A stretch of 64,000 nucleotides of DNA. Origin: Betaproteobacteria bacterium (GTDB lineage Bacteria; Pseudomonadota; Gammaproteobacteria; Burkholderiales; CAIKXV01). The notes under the pieces are model-generated. The model saw nothing but the letters and a program-made list of their open reading frames with translations, had not been told where the DNA came from and ran no database searches. A program made the position numbers and the translations under genes. Of the stretch, positions 41,033 through 50,442 are shown piece after piece; position 1 is the stretch's first letter, and the number at the start of each line of letters is the position of its first letter. Location: contig CANGYF010000017.1 in the NCBI GenBank assembly GCA_947458265.1, forward strand, positions 37,540 to 101,539. Reading direction: 5' to 3'.

Positions 41033-42466
41033 TCAGCCCTTCCCCTTGCGCGGCGGCTGCAGGGCACGCAGTTCGCGCAGCCGCGACTCCGCTGAGGACA
41101 GTTCGAAGAAGTCGCCATCGCCGGCGCGCAGCGCGTTCTGCAGCTGTTCGATCGCCAGCGCCCGGTTGCCGAGCAGCACGTTGGCCTCGGCCTGCGCCCT
41201 GCCCTGCGACAGCATGCGGCCAAGCTCCGAATAGGCACGGGCCTGGACGAAGAACAGTCGATGGTCCGACGGGTAGTACTGCAGGGCGTCTGCGGCCACC
41301 TTGATCGCTGCCTGCGCCTGCCCGGTGCGGATCAGCACGTCCGCGTAGTCGTAGACCAGCGCACGGTAGCGCGGGTGCTCCTGCAAGGCCGCCTGATAGA
41401 AGACGGCAGCGCCCTTCAGGTTGCCGGTGGCGATCAGCAGGTCTCCCTCCAGCGCGTCGATCAGCGGCAGCCGCGGGGCCATCGGCCGCAGGGTACGAAG
41501 TTCCTTCTGTGCGCGCGCGTACTCGCGGTTGCGCATCAGTGCATGGACCAGGCCGAAGCGCTGCGCCGCCTCGTTCACGAACGCGCCCTGCCGGAGCCCG
41601 TTCTCGAAGGACTGCACCGCATCGCGCGGCGAGCCCTGCATGGCGATCAGGCGGGTACGGACGAACTGGAACTCGGGGTCGTCGCGTACCTGCCGGTAGG
41701 GCAGCGAATCGATGCGGTTGAGCGCATCGGCGATCCGCTCGGTGGTCATCGGGTGGGTGCGAAGGTAGGCCGGGGCCGACGTCTCGAAGTTGCGCGTCGA
41801 CCGCTGCAGGCGCTCGAAGAACGACGACATGCCGCGCACGTCGAAACCCGAGCGTTCCAGGATCGACAGCCCGACGCGGTCGGCATCGCGCTCCATGTCG
41901 CGCGTGAAGTTGAGCTGGCTCTGTACCACCGCCGCCTGCGCGCCGATGATCGCGCCCTGCGCCAGCTGCGGATTGGAACGCGCCGCGAGCAGCGCGAGCG
42001 CCATGGCGACGATCGAACCGACCTGCGCCTGCTGCTGGTTGGCGACCAGCCGCGCGATGTGTCCCTGCGTCACGTGCGCGATCTCGTGTGCGATCACCGC
42101 CGCCAGTTCGGATTCGGTCTGCGCAGTGGCCATCAGCCCGGTATGCACGCCGATGAAGCCGCCAGGCAGGGCGAAGGCGTTGATCATCGGGTCGTTCATC
42201 ACGAAGAACTCGAACGGGATGCGAGCGTCTGGGCTGTTGGCCGCGAGCCGGTAGCCCAGGTTGGCCAGATAGGCGTTGAGCTCCGCATCGTCGAGGAAGT
42301 TGCGGTCGTTGCGCACCTCGCGCATCACCTCCATCCCGAGCTGGCGCTCCTGCACGGTGGACAGCACGCCGCGCGAGACATCGCCTAGATCGGGCAGCTC
42401 GCTGGCACCTGCCAGAGGGACGGTGATGGCCGCGGCCAGCGCGCAGGTACGCAACACGCGAAGCAT
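41033..42466 (-). CDS. bepA: M48 family metalloprotease with TPR tail (BepA-like)
   Basis: 477-aa periplasmic protein. A signal peptide (residues 1-22, [18 protein letters not shown]) precedes an M48 protease domain with [10 protein letters not shown] (zinc His and catalytic Glu) and the third ligand in [15 protein letters not shown]-like repeats follow from about residue 290. This is the BepA/YfgC architecture, which handles LptD and outer membrane protein assembly. ATG at 42466 is preferred because ATG at 42538 would put 24 residues before the signal helix. A role in LPS export maturation is inferred from the family. Confidence 0.88.
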   Translation of the reverse strand: MLRVLRTCALAAAITVPLAGASELPDLGDVSRGVLSTVQERQLGMEVMREVRNDRNFLDDAELNAYLANLGYRLAANSPDARIPFEFFVMNDPMINAFALPGGFIGVHTGLMATAQTESELAAVIAHEIAHVTQGHIARLVANQQQAQVGSIVAMALALLAARSNPQLAQGAIIGAQAAVVQSQLNFTRDMERDADRVGLSILERSGFDVRGMSSFFERLQRSTRNFETSAPAYLRTHPMTTERIADALNRIDSLPYRQVRDDPEFQFVRTRLIAMQGSPRDAVQSFENGLRQGAFVNEAAQRFGLVHALMRNREYARAQKELRTLRPMAPRLPLIDALEGDLLIATGNLKGAAVFYQAALQEHPRYRALVYDYADVLIRTGQAQAAIKVAADALQYYPSDHRLFFVQARAYSELGRMLSQGRAQAEANVLLGNRALAIEQLQNALRAGDGDFFELSSAESRLRELRALQPPRKGKG

Positions 42467-42603
42467 GCGTCGGACGCGCGGCAGGCGTCCGTCCGGCCGC
42501 CTGGCCGGGGGCTGCGTCGGGCAGTGAAGGATGGGCATGGTGTTATCATAAAGTCATTGCGCGTCCGGGGGTTATCCTGCGGTTACTCGCACTGCACACA
42601 GCC

Positions 42604-43131
42604 ATGAACCCGACCGCCTCCGCCCCGACCGCCGACGATCTCACGCACTTCGATGCCGAAGGCCGCGCGGTGATGGTCGATGTCGGATCCAAGGCCGAGA
42701 CGGCGCGGCGCGCCCGCGCGACCGGGCGTATCCGCATGCAACCGGCCACGCTCGAGCGCATCCGCGCAGGGTCGATCGGCAAGGGAGATGTGATCGGTAT
42801 CGCGCGGCTGGCAGCGATCATGGCCGCCAAGCGCACGGCCGACCTGGTACCGCTCTGCCATCCGCTGCCGCTGACGCGGGTCGAGGCCGAGTTCGACCTC
42901 GACGACGCTGACTGTTCCATCGGTTGCACGGTGGTCGCCGAGACGGTCGGTCGCACCGGGGTCGAGATGGAGGCACTGACCGCAGTCAGCATCGGGCTGC
43001 TGACGATCTACGACATGTGCAAGGCGATCGATCGCGGCATGACCCTGTCTGGCATCGGATTGCTCGAGAAGTCGGGCGGTCGCAGCGGACACTGGGTGGC
43101 GCCTGCGCCGGCCCCGGCAGTGCAGGCATGA
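42604..43131 (+). CDS. moaC: Cyclic pyranopterin monophosphate synthase MoaC
   Basis: 175-aa enzyme of molybdenum cofactor synthesis that acts after MoaA. Motifs [37 protein letters not shown], and [20 protein letters not shown] then CKAID are all intact. It is transcribed with soxY, whose ATG overlaps the moaC TGA. It is divergent from the BepA-like gene. Confidence 0.96.
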   Translation: MNPTASAPTADDLTHFDAEGRAVMVDVGSKAETARRARATGRIRMQPATLERIRAGSIGKGDVIGIARLAAIMAAKRTADLVPLCHPLPLTRVEAEFDLDDADCSIGCTVVAETVGRTGVEMEALTAVSIGLLTIYDMCKAIDRGMTLSGIGLLEKSGGRSGHWVAPAPAPAVQA

Positions 43132-43601
43132 AGCGGCGCACCCTCCTGCGCGGCGGCCCGGCGGTGTTCGCAGCCGGCACGCTCGGCCTGCCCGGCTGGC
43201 TGGCTCCGGTGTTCGCGCAGCCGGCGCCGTCGATCGCCGACTGGAACAAGGCCGGCTTCGACGCGAAGACGGCCGCCGATGCCATCCGCCATCTGGGCAG
43301 CGGTACGCCGGCCAGCAGCCGCGACATCCTGATCGAGATCCAGGACGTGATCGAGAACGGCGCGCGTGCGCGCATCGAGGTCACCAGCCGCATCCCCGGC
43401 ACCCAGGCGCTGTCGATCGTCAGCGACCGCAATCCCTACCCGCTGGCCGCCACCTTCAGCTTCACCAATGGCGCAGACCCTTACGTGTCGACGCTGATCA
43501 AGGTCGCCGAGTCGGGCACCCTCCGGGTGATCGTCAATGCCGAGGGTCGGCTGTACATCGCGACACGGGACGTGAAGACCACCATCGGGGGCTGCGGCTG
43601 A
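43128..43601 (+). CDS. soxY: Thiosulfate oxidation carrier protein SoxY
   Basis: 157-aa exported protein. A twin-arginine-type signal ([19 protein letters not shown]) is followed by the SoxY domain and the C-terminal swinging arm TTIGGCG, whose Cys carries the sulfur substrate in the Sox cycle. The start overlaps the moaC stop by 4 bp. Only soxY and soxZ are here; soxAX, soxB and soxCD are not in the window, so full thiosulfate oxidation cannot be claimed. Confidence 0.94.
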   Translation: MKRRTLLRGGPAVFAAGTLGLPGWLAPVFAQPAPSIADWNKAGFDAKTAADAIRHLGSGTPASSRDILIEIQDVIENGARARIEVTSRIPGTQALSIVSDRNPYPLAATFSFTNGADPYVSTLIKVAESGTLRVIVNAEGRLYIATRDVKTTIGGCG

Positions 43602-43628
43602 TGCGCCCCGCCGACGAGGCATAGACCG

Positions 43629-43946
43629 ATGGCAGAGTCCACGACCCGCATCACCGCACGCATGCGCCAGGACTTCGTCGAGGTGCGCGCGCTGATCATG
43701 CATCCGATGGAGACCGGCAACCGGCGTGACGCGAAGAACCAGCTGGTGCCGCTGCACTTCATCCAGCGCGTGCAGATCACGCACAACGGCCGGGTGGTGC
43801 TCGATGCCCAGTGGAGCCAGGCGATCGCGCGCGACCCGTTCATCGGCGTGCGGGTGCGCGGTGCGAAGCCGGGCGACAAGGTCGCGCTGGCCTGGGTGGA
43901 CAATCGCGGGGCGCGGGAGAGCGTCGAGACGGTGGTGGCAGCCTGA
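43629..43946 (+). CDS. soxZ: Thiosulfate oxidation carrier complex protein SoxZ
   Basis: 105-aa immunoglobulin-like partner of SoxY. EVRALIMHPMETGNRRDAKN and the C-terminal GAKPGDKVALAWVDNRG are typical of SoxZ. It has no signal peptide and is co-exported with SoxY by the Tat route in known systems. It starts 27 bp after soxY and is convergent with the O-antigen-ligase-like gene. Confidence 0.95.
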   Translation: MAESTTRITARMRQDFVEVRALIMHPMETGNRRDAKNQLVPLHFIQRVQITHNGRVVLDAQWSQAIARDPFIGVRVRGAKPGDKVALAWVDNRGARESVETVVAA

Positions 43947-43981
43947 GGTCTGCTGCGGCGACGTTCAACGTGCCCGGGTCA

Positions 43982-45448
43982 CTAGTGCGCGTGCGTATCG
44001 ATCCATCCAGCCGACCAGAACCGAGGGAGCAGGACGCCCGACTGCCCCTCCTGCCGGCTGATCCGCTCGGCCAGCTGTTCCGCCTGTGTCCACGTACCCA
44101 CCGCCAGCACTGAGGCGGACAGACACAACACGAGCGTGACGATCACCCGTCCGCCCACTGCGACCGGCAGGCACTCCCGGCCGCGATGCGCGCGGCCCCA
44201 CGCGAGTCCGACCAGCGCCCCCAGCAATGTTTCGGTGTAGGGTACGACCAGCACGCCGTCGACCAGCCCCTGCACCAGCGCTGCGGTGATCGCGATTAGC
44301 AGCAGCGCATCCAGCTCCACGTTCGCCCCTGCCCCCTCCGCGCGCAGCTGGCGATCGAGCTGCCAGGCATGCGCGACGACGGCCAGCGCCATCCCGGCCA
44401 TTGCGATGATCGCGGCTGGCAGTCCCCACTCGACCACGAGCTGCAGCGGGATGCTGTGCGGGTGCGCGCCGATCGGGCTCGCTGCAGCCGCGAACTGCAT
44501 GGGGCCGATCCCGAGCAGCGGATGCTCGTACAGGTACTCGACCGAGAGCCGCCAGAGTTCCTCCCGACTGGACAGGCCGAATGCACTTCGCGCGAAACCC
44601 GTCCCGTCCACCGGTGTCCCCAGCCAGCCCGGAAGCACGGCAAAGAAGAACCCATAGCAGACTGCCCCGGCTGCAGCGAAGCCCGCGCTGGCAAGCGCGT
44701 AGGCACGTCCCCGCCCGCCGAACACGATCGAGGCAGCCGCTGCGGTGGCCAGCAGCGCGTAGAGCGTTCCGCGCGTGCCCGACAGCCAGGCCAGCATCCA
44801 CCAGGCGACCAGGAACGCCGCCGCCGCGATGCGAATCCGCCTCGACAGTCCCGGAAGGACCAGGGGCAGCATCAGGAGCGGCAGTGTCATCGTCTGGACC
44901 TGCCCGAAGAACCTCGGATTGTCGAAGCCAGCGAGGAAGGCAGTACTGGAGAGCGGCAGGTCCAAGACCAGGATGGCCATGTAGGGGCCGAGGCGCGCGC
45001 CCAGGAACCACAGGCAGGCGGTCGCCAGCGCGCCCAGCAGCAGCAGCGAGGTGGTGCCGGGAAACGTCCGGGCACAGTTGCCGACCGACCACGCGAGCAA
45101 TCCCATCAGCAGGAACCGCGACCATTCCAGGGCTGCGTCGAGGACGTGCTCTGACCGGGCCGCCGAGAGGGCGCCGAGCATGAACACGATGGCCACAGCC
45201 ATCAGGATGAGCGGTGAAGGCCGCCCGAAGCTGACCGCCCCCCGACCGAGGACGATGCAAGCCATGCACGACAGCGCGGTCACGACCAGGACGGCGACCT
45301 GCCCGATGCGCTGCTGGTCGTACCAGTACAGGTCGGGAGAAACGTGAACATTGATCGACAGGACCAGGAAGCATGCCAGCGGCAAAAGCAGCACGCCCAC
45401 CGGGAGCAGACCTGGCAGGCGGAGCATTGCGGGAGTCCTGATACTCAT
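43982..45448 (-). CDS. O-antigen ligase/PglL-like polytopic membrane protein
   Basis: 488-aa protein with about eleven membrane segments and a Wzy_C-type periplasmic region in the C-terminal half: SGTRGTLYALL, SSREELWRLSVEYLYEHPLL, GIGPMQFAA, and the conserved GAHPHSIPLQLVVEWGLP. The HPHS motif is common to WaaL ligases, Wzy polymerases and pilin O-oligosaccharyltransferases. Lying just downstream of the pilin gene favours pilin glycosylation (PglL/TfpO type), but this is inference. ATG at 45448 is chosen; the frame upstream is not membrane-like. Confidence 0.82.
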   Translation of the reverse strand: MSIRTPAMLRLPGLLPVGVLLLPLACFLVLSINVHVSPDLYWYDQQRIGQVAVLVVTALSCMACIVLGRGAVSFGRPSPLILMAVAIVFMLGALSAARSEHVLDAALEWSRFLLMGLLAWSVGNCARTFPGTTSLLLLGALATACLWFLGARLGPYMAILVLDLPLSSTAFLAGFDNPRFFGQVQTMTLPLLMLPLVLPGLSRRIRIAAAAFLVAWWMLAWLSGTRGTLYALLATAAAASIVFGGRGRAYALASAGFAAAGAVCYGFFFAVLPGWLGTPVDGTGFARSAFGLSSREELWRLSVEYLYEHPLLGIGPMQFAAAASPIGAHPHSIPLQLVVEWGLPAAIIAMAGMALAVVAHAWQLDRQLRAEGAGANVELDALLLIAITAALVQGLVDGVLVVPYTETLLGALVGLAWGRAHRGRECLPVAVGGRVIVTLVLCLSASVLAVGTWTQAEQLAERISRQEGQSGVLLPRFWSAGWIDTHAH

Positions 45449-45533
45449 CGGGAACCTGCCACGAGGGTCGGGTGAAATCGCACCGATCGACGCAAGCCGG
45501 CGTTCTCGTTCGGCGAGAACGCCCGACAAAAGG

Positions 45534-45560
45534 AAAAAGGCCCTCCGATCGGAGGGCCTT
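45534..45560 (-). terminator. Rho-independent terminator after pilA
   Basis: AAGGCCCTCCGATCGGAGGGCCTT (split at the central GATC, 45537-45560) is a perfect palindrome followed on the minus strand by TTTTT. A second hairpin, CGTTCTCG/CGAGAACG (45501-45521), lies just beyond. The ligase gene is therefore mostly separated from pilA transcription. Confidence 0.88.
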
Positions 45561-45586
45561 CCTGTCTGACGTCTACTGCTTCAGTA

Positions 45587-46015
45587 TCAGGTGCCGAGGC
45601 CGGTCTTGGCTCTCGTGCATTCGGTTGATGCGGCACGGGTCACAGCCCAGGTCACCGCGGTGGGGCCAACAGTCGGCGTCCAGGTGATGACGCAGGCGGC
45701 CGGGATGCTGCCGGCACCAGTCACCACGATCGCGGCGGTCGTTGCAGTCACGGCGATCGTGCCAGTGGGCGGGTTGGTGATTGCCGTCAGACCGAGCTCG
45801 GCCACGGTGTCGCAGTTGGCCACTTGACCGGCGTTGTTCTGCAGACACTCGGCAATGGCCGTCCTTACTGGCGCAATGGCGGTGGTGTTCTCGGCCCAGC
45901 GCGCGCGCTGCACGTAATCCTGATACTGCGGAATCGCGATGGCGGCGAGAATACCGATGATCGCAACCACGATCATCAGTTCGATCAGGGTAAAGCCCTT
46001 CTGAACCTGTTTCAT
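45587..46015 (-). CDS. pilA: Type IV major pilin PilA
   Basis: 142-aa type IVa prepilin. A short leader (MKQVQKG) precedes the prepilin peptidase site [19 protein letters not shown] with Glu5 present. The C-terminal part has Cys pairs ([13 protein letters not shown] and AACVITW...TEC) and a Thr/Ala/Val-rich beta region that could carry O-glycans. ATG at 46015 has AGGAG upstream. Its upstream region carries a sigma-54 promoter, matching PilR in this window, and an intrinsic terminator follows. Confidence 0.95.
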   Translation of the reverse strand: MKQVQKGFTLIELMIVVAIIGILAAIAIPQYQDYVQRARWAENTTAIAPVRTAIAECLQNNAGQVANCDTVAELGLTAITNPPTGTIAVTATTAAIVVTGAGSIPAACVITWTPTVGPTAVTWAVTRAASTECTRAKTGLGT

Positions 46016-46083
46016 GACATCTCCTGGGGGGAAGTGACGGAAGTGACGGAAGCGGGGGGGACTCGCTTCACGACATCCTTGGT

Positions 46084-46099
46084 TGCAAACGCCATGCCA
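46084..46099 (-). promoter_or_regulatory. Sigma-54 promoter of pilA
   Basis: On the minus strand TGGCATGGCGTTTGCA matches the -24/-12 consensus TGGCAC-N5-TTGCA, with exactly ten bases between the invariant GG and GC. Transcription would start near 46073, about 58 bases before the pilA ATG. PilS/PilR at 2605-5689 are the natural activators. Confidence 0.85.
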
Positions 46100-46196
46100 G
46101 CCCAGAAAGAATCTACAAACCATTAATATATCAATGTCTTGTAGAATTCGCCAGCCGCGGTCGAACAAGCCTCCGACAAGCCCCGCCCGTCAACAT

Positions 46197-46213
46197 GTGA
46201 CGAAAATTGTCAC
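46197..46213. promoter_or_regulatory. Inverted repeat upstream of the pilA promoter
   Basis: GTGAC (46197-46201) and GTCAC (46209-46213) are inverted around an AT-rich 7-base centre, about 110 bp upstream of the sigma-54 core promoter. This is the distance expected of an enhancer-type activator site such as PilR's, but it does not clearly match the published PilR motif. The AT-rich 46110-46145 stretch between is otherwise featureless. Confidence 0.4.
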
Positions 46214-46267
46214 CTTCGGCAAGAGCACCGTTTCGACCGTGAACGATTCACGGCCGGACGCCGACGG

Positions 46268-47941
46268 TCAGCTGCCGAAGCCCGGGATCGACGCGGGATC
46301 GACGTCGTCGATCTGCTCCGGGTCGAGGAACTGCTCGGCGTAGCGCAGGTAGACCTTCTCGCGCACGAACACGTCGAACAGGTCGGGGTCGACATGGCCG
46401 GTGACCTTCATCCTGCCCAGGATGGTCAGGGCCTCGGTCAGCGTCTTGCCCGGCTTGTACGGCCGGTCCTTGGCAGTCAGCGCCTCGAACACGTCGGCGA
46501 TCGCCATCATGCGGGCCTGTACCGACATCTGTTCCCGCGTGAGCCCGCGCGGATAGCCCTTGCCGTCCATGCGCTCATGGTGTCCACCGGCGAACTCCGG
46601 CACGTTCTGCAGGTGCTTGGGCCAGGGCAGCGCCTCGAGCATCTGCAGCGTGACGTCGATGTGGTGGTTGATGACCTTGCGTTCTTCCGGGGTCAGCGTG
46701 CCGCGCTGGATGGTGAGGTTGGCGATCTCGTCGGACGTGAGGAACGGCGTCTCGAACCCCGCCTCGTCGACCCGTGGCCAGCGCTCGGCGATGTCGCCCA
46801 CCCGCTGCTGGTCCTCCAGGCTCATCGCCTCGCCACCGATGTTGACCCTGCGCAGGAAGTCGCGATCCTCGTTCAGTTCGCGCATGCGGCGCTTGAGTTC
46901 GGCCTCCATGTCGACCATGTTCGCCCGTTCGCCATCCTGCATCGCGGCGATGCGCTCGCGCAGCAGGGCGACCTCGATGTCGCGGCGGACGACCTCGAAC
47001 CGGGTGTCGATCAGGTGGATGCGGTCGAAGATGGTCTCCAGCTTGGTCGCCTTGTCGACCACATGCACCGGGGTCGTGACCTTGCCGCAGTCGTGCAGCA
47101 ACCCGGCGATCTTCAGCTCGTAGCGCTGCGCCTCGTCCATGTCGAAATCGGCAAGCGGGCCAGCCTTCGTGCTGCAAGCGGCATCGGCGAGCATCATCGT
47201 GAGCACCGGGACGCGCTCGCAGTGGCCGCCGGTATAGGGCGACTTGTCGTCGATCGCGGAGTTGATCAGGTTGATGAACGACTCGAAGAGGTTCTCGAGG
47301 TGGGAAATCAGCAGGCGGTTGGTGAGCACGACCGCGGCCTGCGACGCCAGCGATTCGGCCAGCCGCTGGTCGGTGCCGGTGAACGGACGCACAGTGCCGG
47401 CGGCATCCTGTGCGTTGATCAGCTGCAGCACGCCGATGATCTGGTCCTCGTGGTCCTTCATCGGCACCGTCAGGAACGACTGCGACCGGTAGCCGGTCTG
47501 CGAGTCGAAGCGCCGCGTGCCGGAAAAGTCGAACCCGGCCTCGGTGTAGGCGTCCTCGACGTTGACCGTGCGGTCCTGGTTCACCGCGCAGGCCGCCACG
47601 TTGTGCACGTTGGGCGTCCCGTCCGCCTCGAGCAGCGGGATCGGCTCGAACGGCACCTTGCGGCCGGTGCTGCCGCCCATCGCGATGCCCAGCGAATCGG
47701 TGCGGATGATCTCGAAGCGCAGCGAGCGGCGATCGTCACCGACTCGGTAGAGCGTGCCGCCGTCGGCATGCGCGATGTTCTTCGCGGCGACCAGAATGGA
47801 TTCGAGCAGCCGGTCGATGTCCTTCTCGCGAGACAGTGCGGCTCCAACTTCGTTCAGGTACTCCAGGCGCGCCAGCATGTCGTCCGCCCCGCTGCCGGGA
47901 TCGCCAGGCTGCACGCCGCCCGCACTGTCCGCACCGCCCAT
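46268..47941 (-). CDS. GAF-HD-GYP c-di-GMP phosphodiesterase
   Basis: 557-aa soluble protein. A GAF domain (about residues 25-210) precedes an HD-GYP domain (about 215-520) with intact metal motifs: HCERVPVL, LLHDCGKVTTP (His283-Asp284), NHHIDVTLQML and GGHHERMDGKGYPRGLT. About 100 extra charged residues (roughly 300-415) lie between the HD and the second His motif. It probably degrades c-di-GMP under control of a GAF ligand. It is the last gene of the seven-gene signalling run, 13 bp after the GspE-like ATPase gene. ATG at 47941 chosen. Confidence 0.9.
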   Translation of the reverse strand: MGGADSAGGVQPGDPGSGADDMLARLEYLNEVGAALSREKDIDRLLESILVAAKNIAHADGGTLYRVGDDRRSLRFEIIRTDSLGIAMGGSTGRKVPFEPIPLLEADGTPNVHNVAACAVNQDRTVNVEDAYTEAGFDFSGTRRFDSQTGYRSQSFLTVPMKDHEDQIIGVLQLINAQDAAGTVRPFTGTDQRLAESLASQAAVVLTNRLLISHLENLFESFINLINSAIDDKSPYTGGHCERVPVLTMMLADAACSTKAGPLADFDMDEAQRYELKIAGLLHDCGKVTTPVHVVDKATKLETIFDRIHLIDTRFEVVRRDIEVALLRERIAAMQDGERANMVDMEAELKRRMRELNEDRDFLRRVNIGGEAMSLEDQQRVGDIAERWPRVDEAGFETPFLTSDEIANLTIQRGTLTPEERKVINHHIDVTLQMLEALPWPKHLQNVPEFAGGHHERMDGKGYPRGLTREQMSVQARMMAIADVFEALTAKDRPYKPGKTLTEALTILGRMKVTGHVDPDLFDVFVREKVYLRYAEQFLDPEQIDDVDPASIPGFGS

Positions 47942-47954
47942 CGCCGACCTCCGG

Positions 47955-50396
47955 TTACTTGATGCAGACCGCGCGGACCTGCTGGATGTCGGTGATGCCG
48001 AGCAGCACCTTCTCGATGCCATCCATCTTCAGGGTGCGCATGCCCTCGTCGAGCGCGATCGCGAACAGTTCCGCGACGCGGGCGTGTTCCTGGATCGCCT
48101 TCTTCAGGCGGTCGGTGCCCATCAGCAGTTCATGCAGGCCGGTGCGCCCCTTGTAGCCGGTGCCGCTGCAGGTATCGCAGCCCACCTTGCTGTGCAGGAG
48201 GATCTCGCCCTTCGGGTTGCCGAACTGCTGCACCCATGCCTGGCGGATCTGCTCGCGCGCGGCTTCCGGATCCTTTTTCCAGGTCTCGGTCTGCTTGAGT
48301 TCCAGCACGTATTCGTCGAGCAGCAGCCGGAGTTCTTCCTCGCTCGCCACATGCGGCTTCTTGCACTTCGAGCACAGGCGCTTCGCCAGGCGCTGCGCAA
48401 GGATGCCGAGCAGCGCATCGGCGAAGTTGAACGGGTCCATGCCCATGTCGAGCAGGCGGGTGATCGACTCCGGGGCACTGTTGGTGTGCAGCGTCGCGAA
48501 CACGAGGTGGCCGGTGAGCGAGGCTTCGATGCCGATCGAAACGGTTTCCTTGTCGCGCATCTCGCCGACCATGATCACGTCCGGGTCGGCGCGCAGGAAG
48601 GCCTTCATCGCGGTGGCGAAGTTCAGCCCGGCCTTGTTGTTCATCTGCACCTGGCGCAGCCCGCGCTGCGTGATCTCGACCGGGTCCTCGGCCGTCCAGA
48701 TCTTGGTCTCGGGCGTGTTGATGTAGCCGAGCACCGAATGCAGCGAGGTGGTCTTGCCGGAACCGGTCGGGCCGCACACGAAGAACAGTCCGTACGGCTT
48801 GGTGATCGCGCCCTTGAGGAACCCGAGGTTATGGTCCGACACGCCCAGCTTGTCGAGCGGGATCGGCTCGCCGGCCGCCAGGATACGCATGACGACATCC
48901 TCGACGCCGCCCTGGCTGGGGATGGTCGCGACCCGCAGCTCGATGTCGAGCGGACCGAACTTCTTGAACTTGATCTTGCCGTCCTGCGGCCGGCGCTTCT
49001 CCGAGATGTCGAGGTCGCACATGATCTTCAGTCGTGCGGTGATCGCCTGCCGGTAGCTGGCCGGGACTTCGATGTAAGGATGCAGGGAGCCATCCTTGCG
49101 AAAGCGCACGAGTGTCTTCTGCTTGCCGGGGCCGGGCTCGACATGGATGTCCGACGCACCCTGGTGGTAGGCGTCGACGATGATCTTGTTGACCAGCCGG
49201 ACCACTTCGTTGTCGGCAGCGGCTGAGAGTTCTGCCGCGCTGGCACCGTCGTCTTCCGCATCTTCCGACAGTTCGGACAGCAGGTCGCCGACCGAAGTGG
49301 TGTCGGCCGAGATGTCCGATCCCCCACCGCCGAAAAGCTGGTTCATCGTCGCGCTGAACTCGCGCTTGGTGGTGACCCGGTAGCTGACCTTCGTCTTCGA
49401 GAAGACGTTGGCCACCTGGCGCGAGCCGCGCACCTTCTCGGGATCGGTGCAGAGCACCACCAGCCCATCCCTGCCCTCTTCCAGCGGCAGCCAGCCGTTC
49501 TCGATGGCGAATTCACGGCGGATGTTCTTCAGCAGGTCCATCGGCTTGACCCGGTCGGCGCGGAACGGCTCGTACGCGCACTGGAAGAACTGGGCCAGCG
49601 AGTCGCCCAGCTTCGGCACCTTGACCTGGAACTCGTCGAGCAGCACGTCTTCGATGTCGATGTTCTTGCGCCGCGAGGAACGCAGCGCCAGCTCCATCTC
49701 GTCGGCCGACAGCACGGCGCCGGCAACCAGCTGGTCGTACTTGCCTCGCACCTTGAACGCAGGCTGCTTCTGGCGCTGCAGCAGGGCGATGGCGAGCGTT
49801 TCGGAGAGTTGCTGCGCCCCGTCCTCGGCAATCTGCGAGAACGCCTGCCCGGTGCGCGAGTTGATGATCTGGATGACGCCGACCAGCGCGGGTTTCGTCG
49901 CGCCGCCCTGGCTGCGCTGGGCATCCTTGGCCGCATCGCAGACCGGCACCACCAGCATCTGCTTCGTGCGGTAGCCGGTGCGCTTGTCGACTTCCTTCAG
50001 GAAGTGCAGCTGCGGACTGTAGCGCTTGAGTTCGTCGTCGTTGTAGACGTCAGCGATGTTGACCACGCGCCGGCTGCTTGCCACGTAGCCGGCGATGCTC
50101 TGCTCGTTGATCGGGAGCTTCAGGTCCTTGAACGAATTCAGGCCGGTCTTCACCTTCGAGACGATCGAATTGCCATCTTCGGTGCAGACATAGATGGTCA
50201 GCCGGTCTGCTTCGAACAGGGTGCAGATCTCCTGCGACAGCTCGAGCATGATCTCGTCGAGCTCGCTCGCCGCGTGGATCCGGTTGGTGACCGCCTGCAG
50301 CCCCTGCGAGAACCTGAGCTGGTCCGCGAGCGCGTCCCCGGCGGCGGCCGGGGCTGCATCCGGGCCCTTGGGACGGACTTCTAGAACGCTGCTCAC
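47955..50396 (-). CDS. GAF-domain GspE/PilB-type secretion/pilus ATPase
   Basis: 813-aa ATPase. A GAF domain (about residues 35-210) is fused to a T2SSE_N-like domain (about 220-350) and a full GspE/PilB motor: Walker A GPTGSGKTT (542-550), Walker B DVIMVGEMRD (606-615, GEM for the usual GEI), His box ATLHTNSA, and a tetracysteine zinc site (CSKC 675-678, CDTC 740-743). The GAF fusion is unlike standard PilB or GspE. It would drive pilus assembly or secretion under small-molecule control. No partner pil or gsp core genes are adjacent apart from pilA. Confidence 0.9.
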   Translation of the reverse strand: MSSVLEVRPKGPDAAPAAAGDALADQLRFSQGLQAVTNRIHAASELDEIMLELSQEICTLFEADRLTIYVCTEDGNSIVSKVKTGLNSFKDLKLPINEQSIAGYVASSRRVVNIADVYNDDELKRYSPQLHFLKEVDKRTGYRTKQMLVVPVCDAAKDAQRSQGGATKPALVGVIQIINSRTGQAFSQIAEDGAQQLSETLAIALLQRQKQPAFKVRGKYDQLVAGAVLSADEMELALRSSRRKNIDIEDVLLDEFQVKVPKLGDSLAQFFQCAYEPFRADRVKPMDLLKNIRREFAIENGWLPLEEGRDGLVVLCTDPEKVRGSRQVANVFSKTKVSYRVTTKREFSATMNQLFGGGGSDISADTTSVGDLLSELSEDAEDDGASAAELSAAADNEVVRLVNKIIVDAYHQGASDIHVEPGPGKQKTLVRFRKDGSLHPYIEVPASYRQAITARLKIMCDLDISEKRRPQDGKIKFKKFGPLDIELRVATIPSQGGVEDVVMRILAAGEPIPLDKLGVSDHNLGFLKGAITKPYGLFFVCGPTGSGKTTSLHSVLGYINTPETKIWTAEDPVEITQRGLRQVQMNNKAGLNFATAMKAFLRADPDVIMVGEMRDKETVSIGIEASLTGHLVFATLHTNSAPESITRLLDMGMDPFNFADALLGILAQRLAKRLCSKCKKPHVASEEELRLLLDEYVLELKQTETWKKDPEAAREQIRQAWVQQFGNPKGEILLHSKVGCDTCSGTGYKGRTGLHELLMGTDRLKKAIQEHARVAELFAIALDEGMRTLKMDGIEKVLLGITDIQQVRAVCIK

Positions 50397-50442
50397 GCTG
50401 GAATGTCCTCGGGTCGGGAATTCATCATGACGGCGGCGGCTG

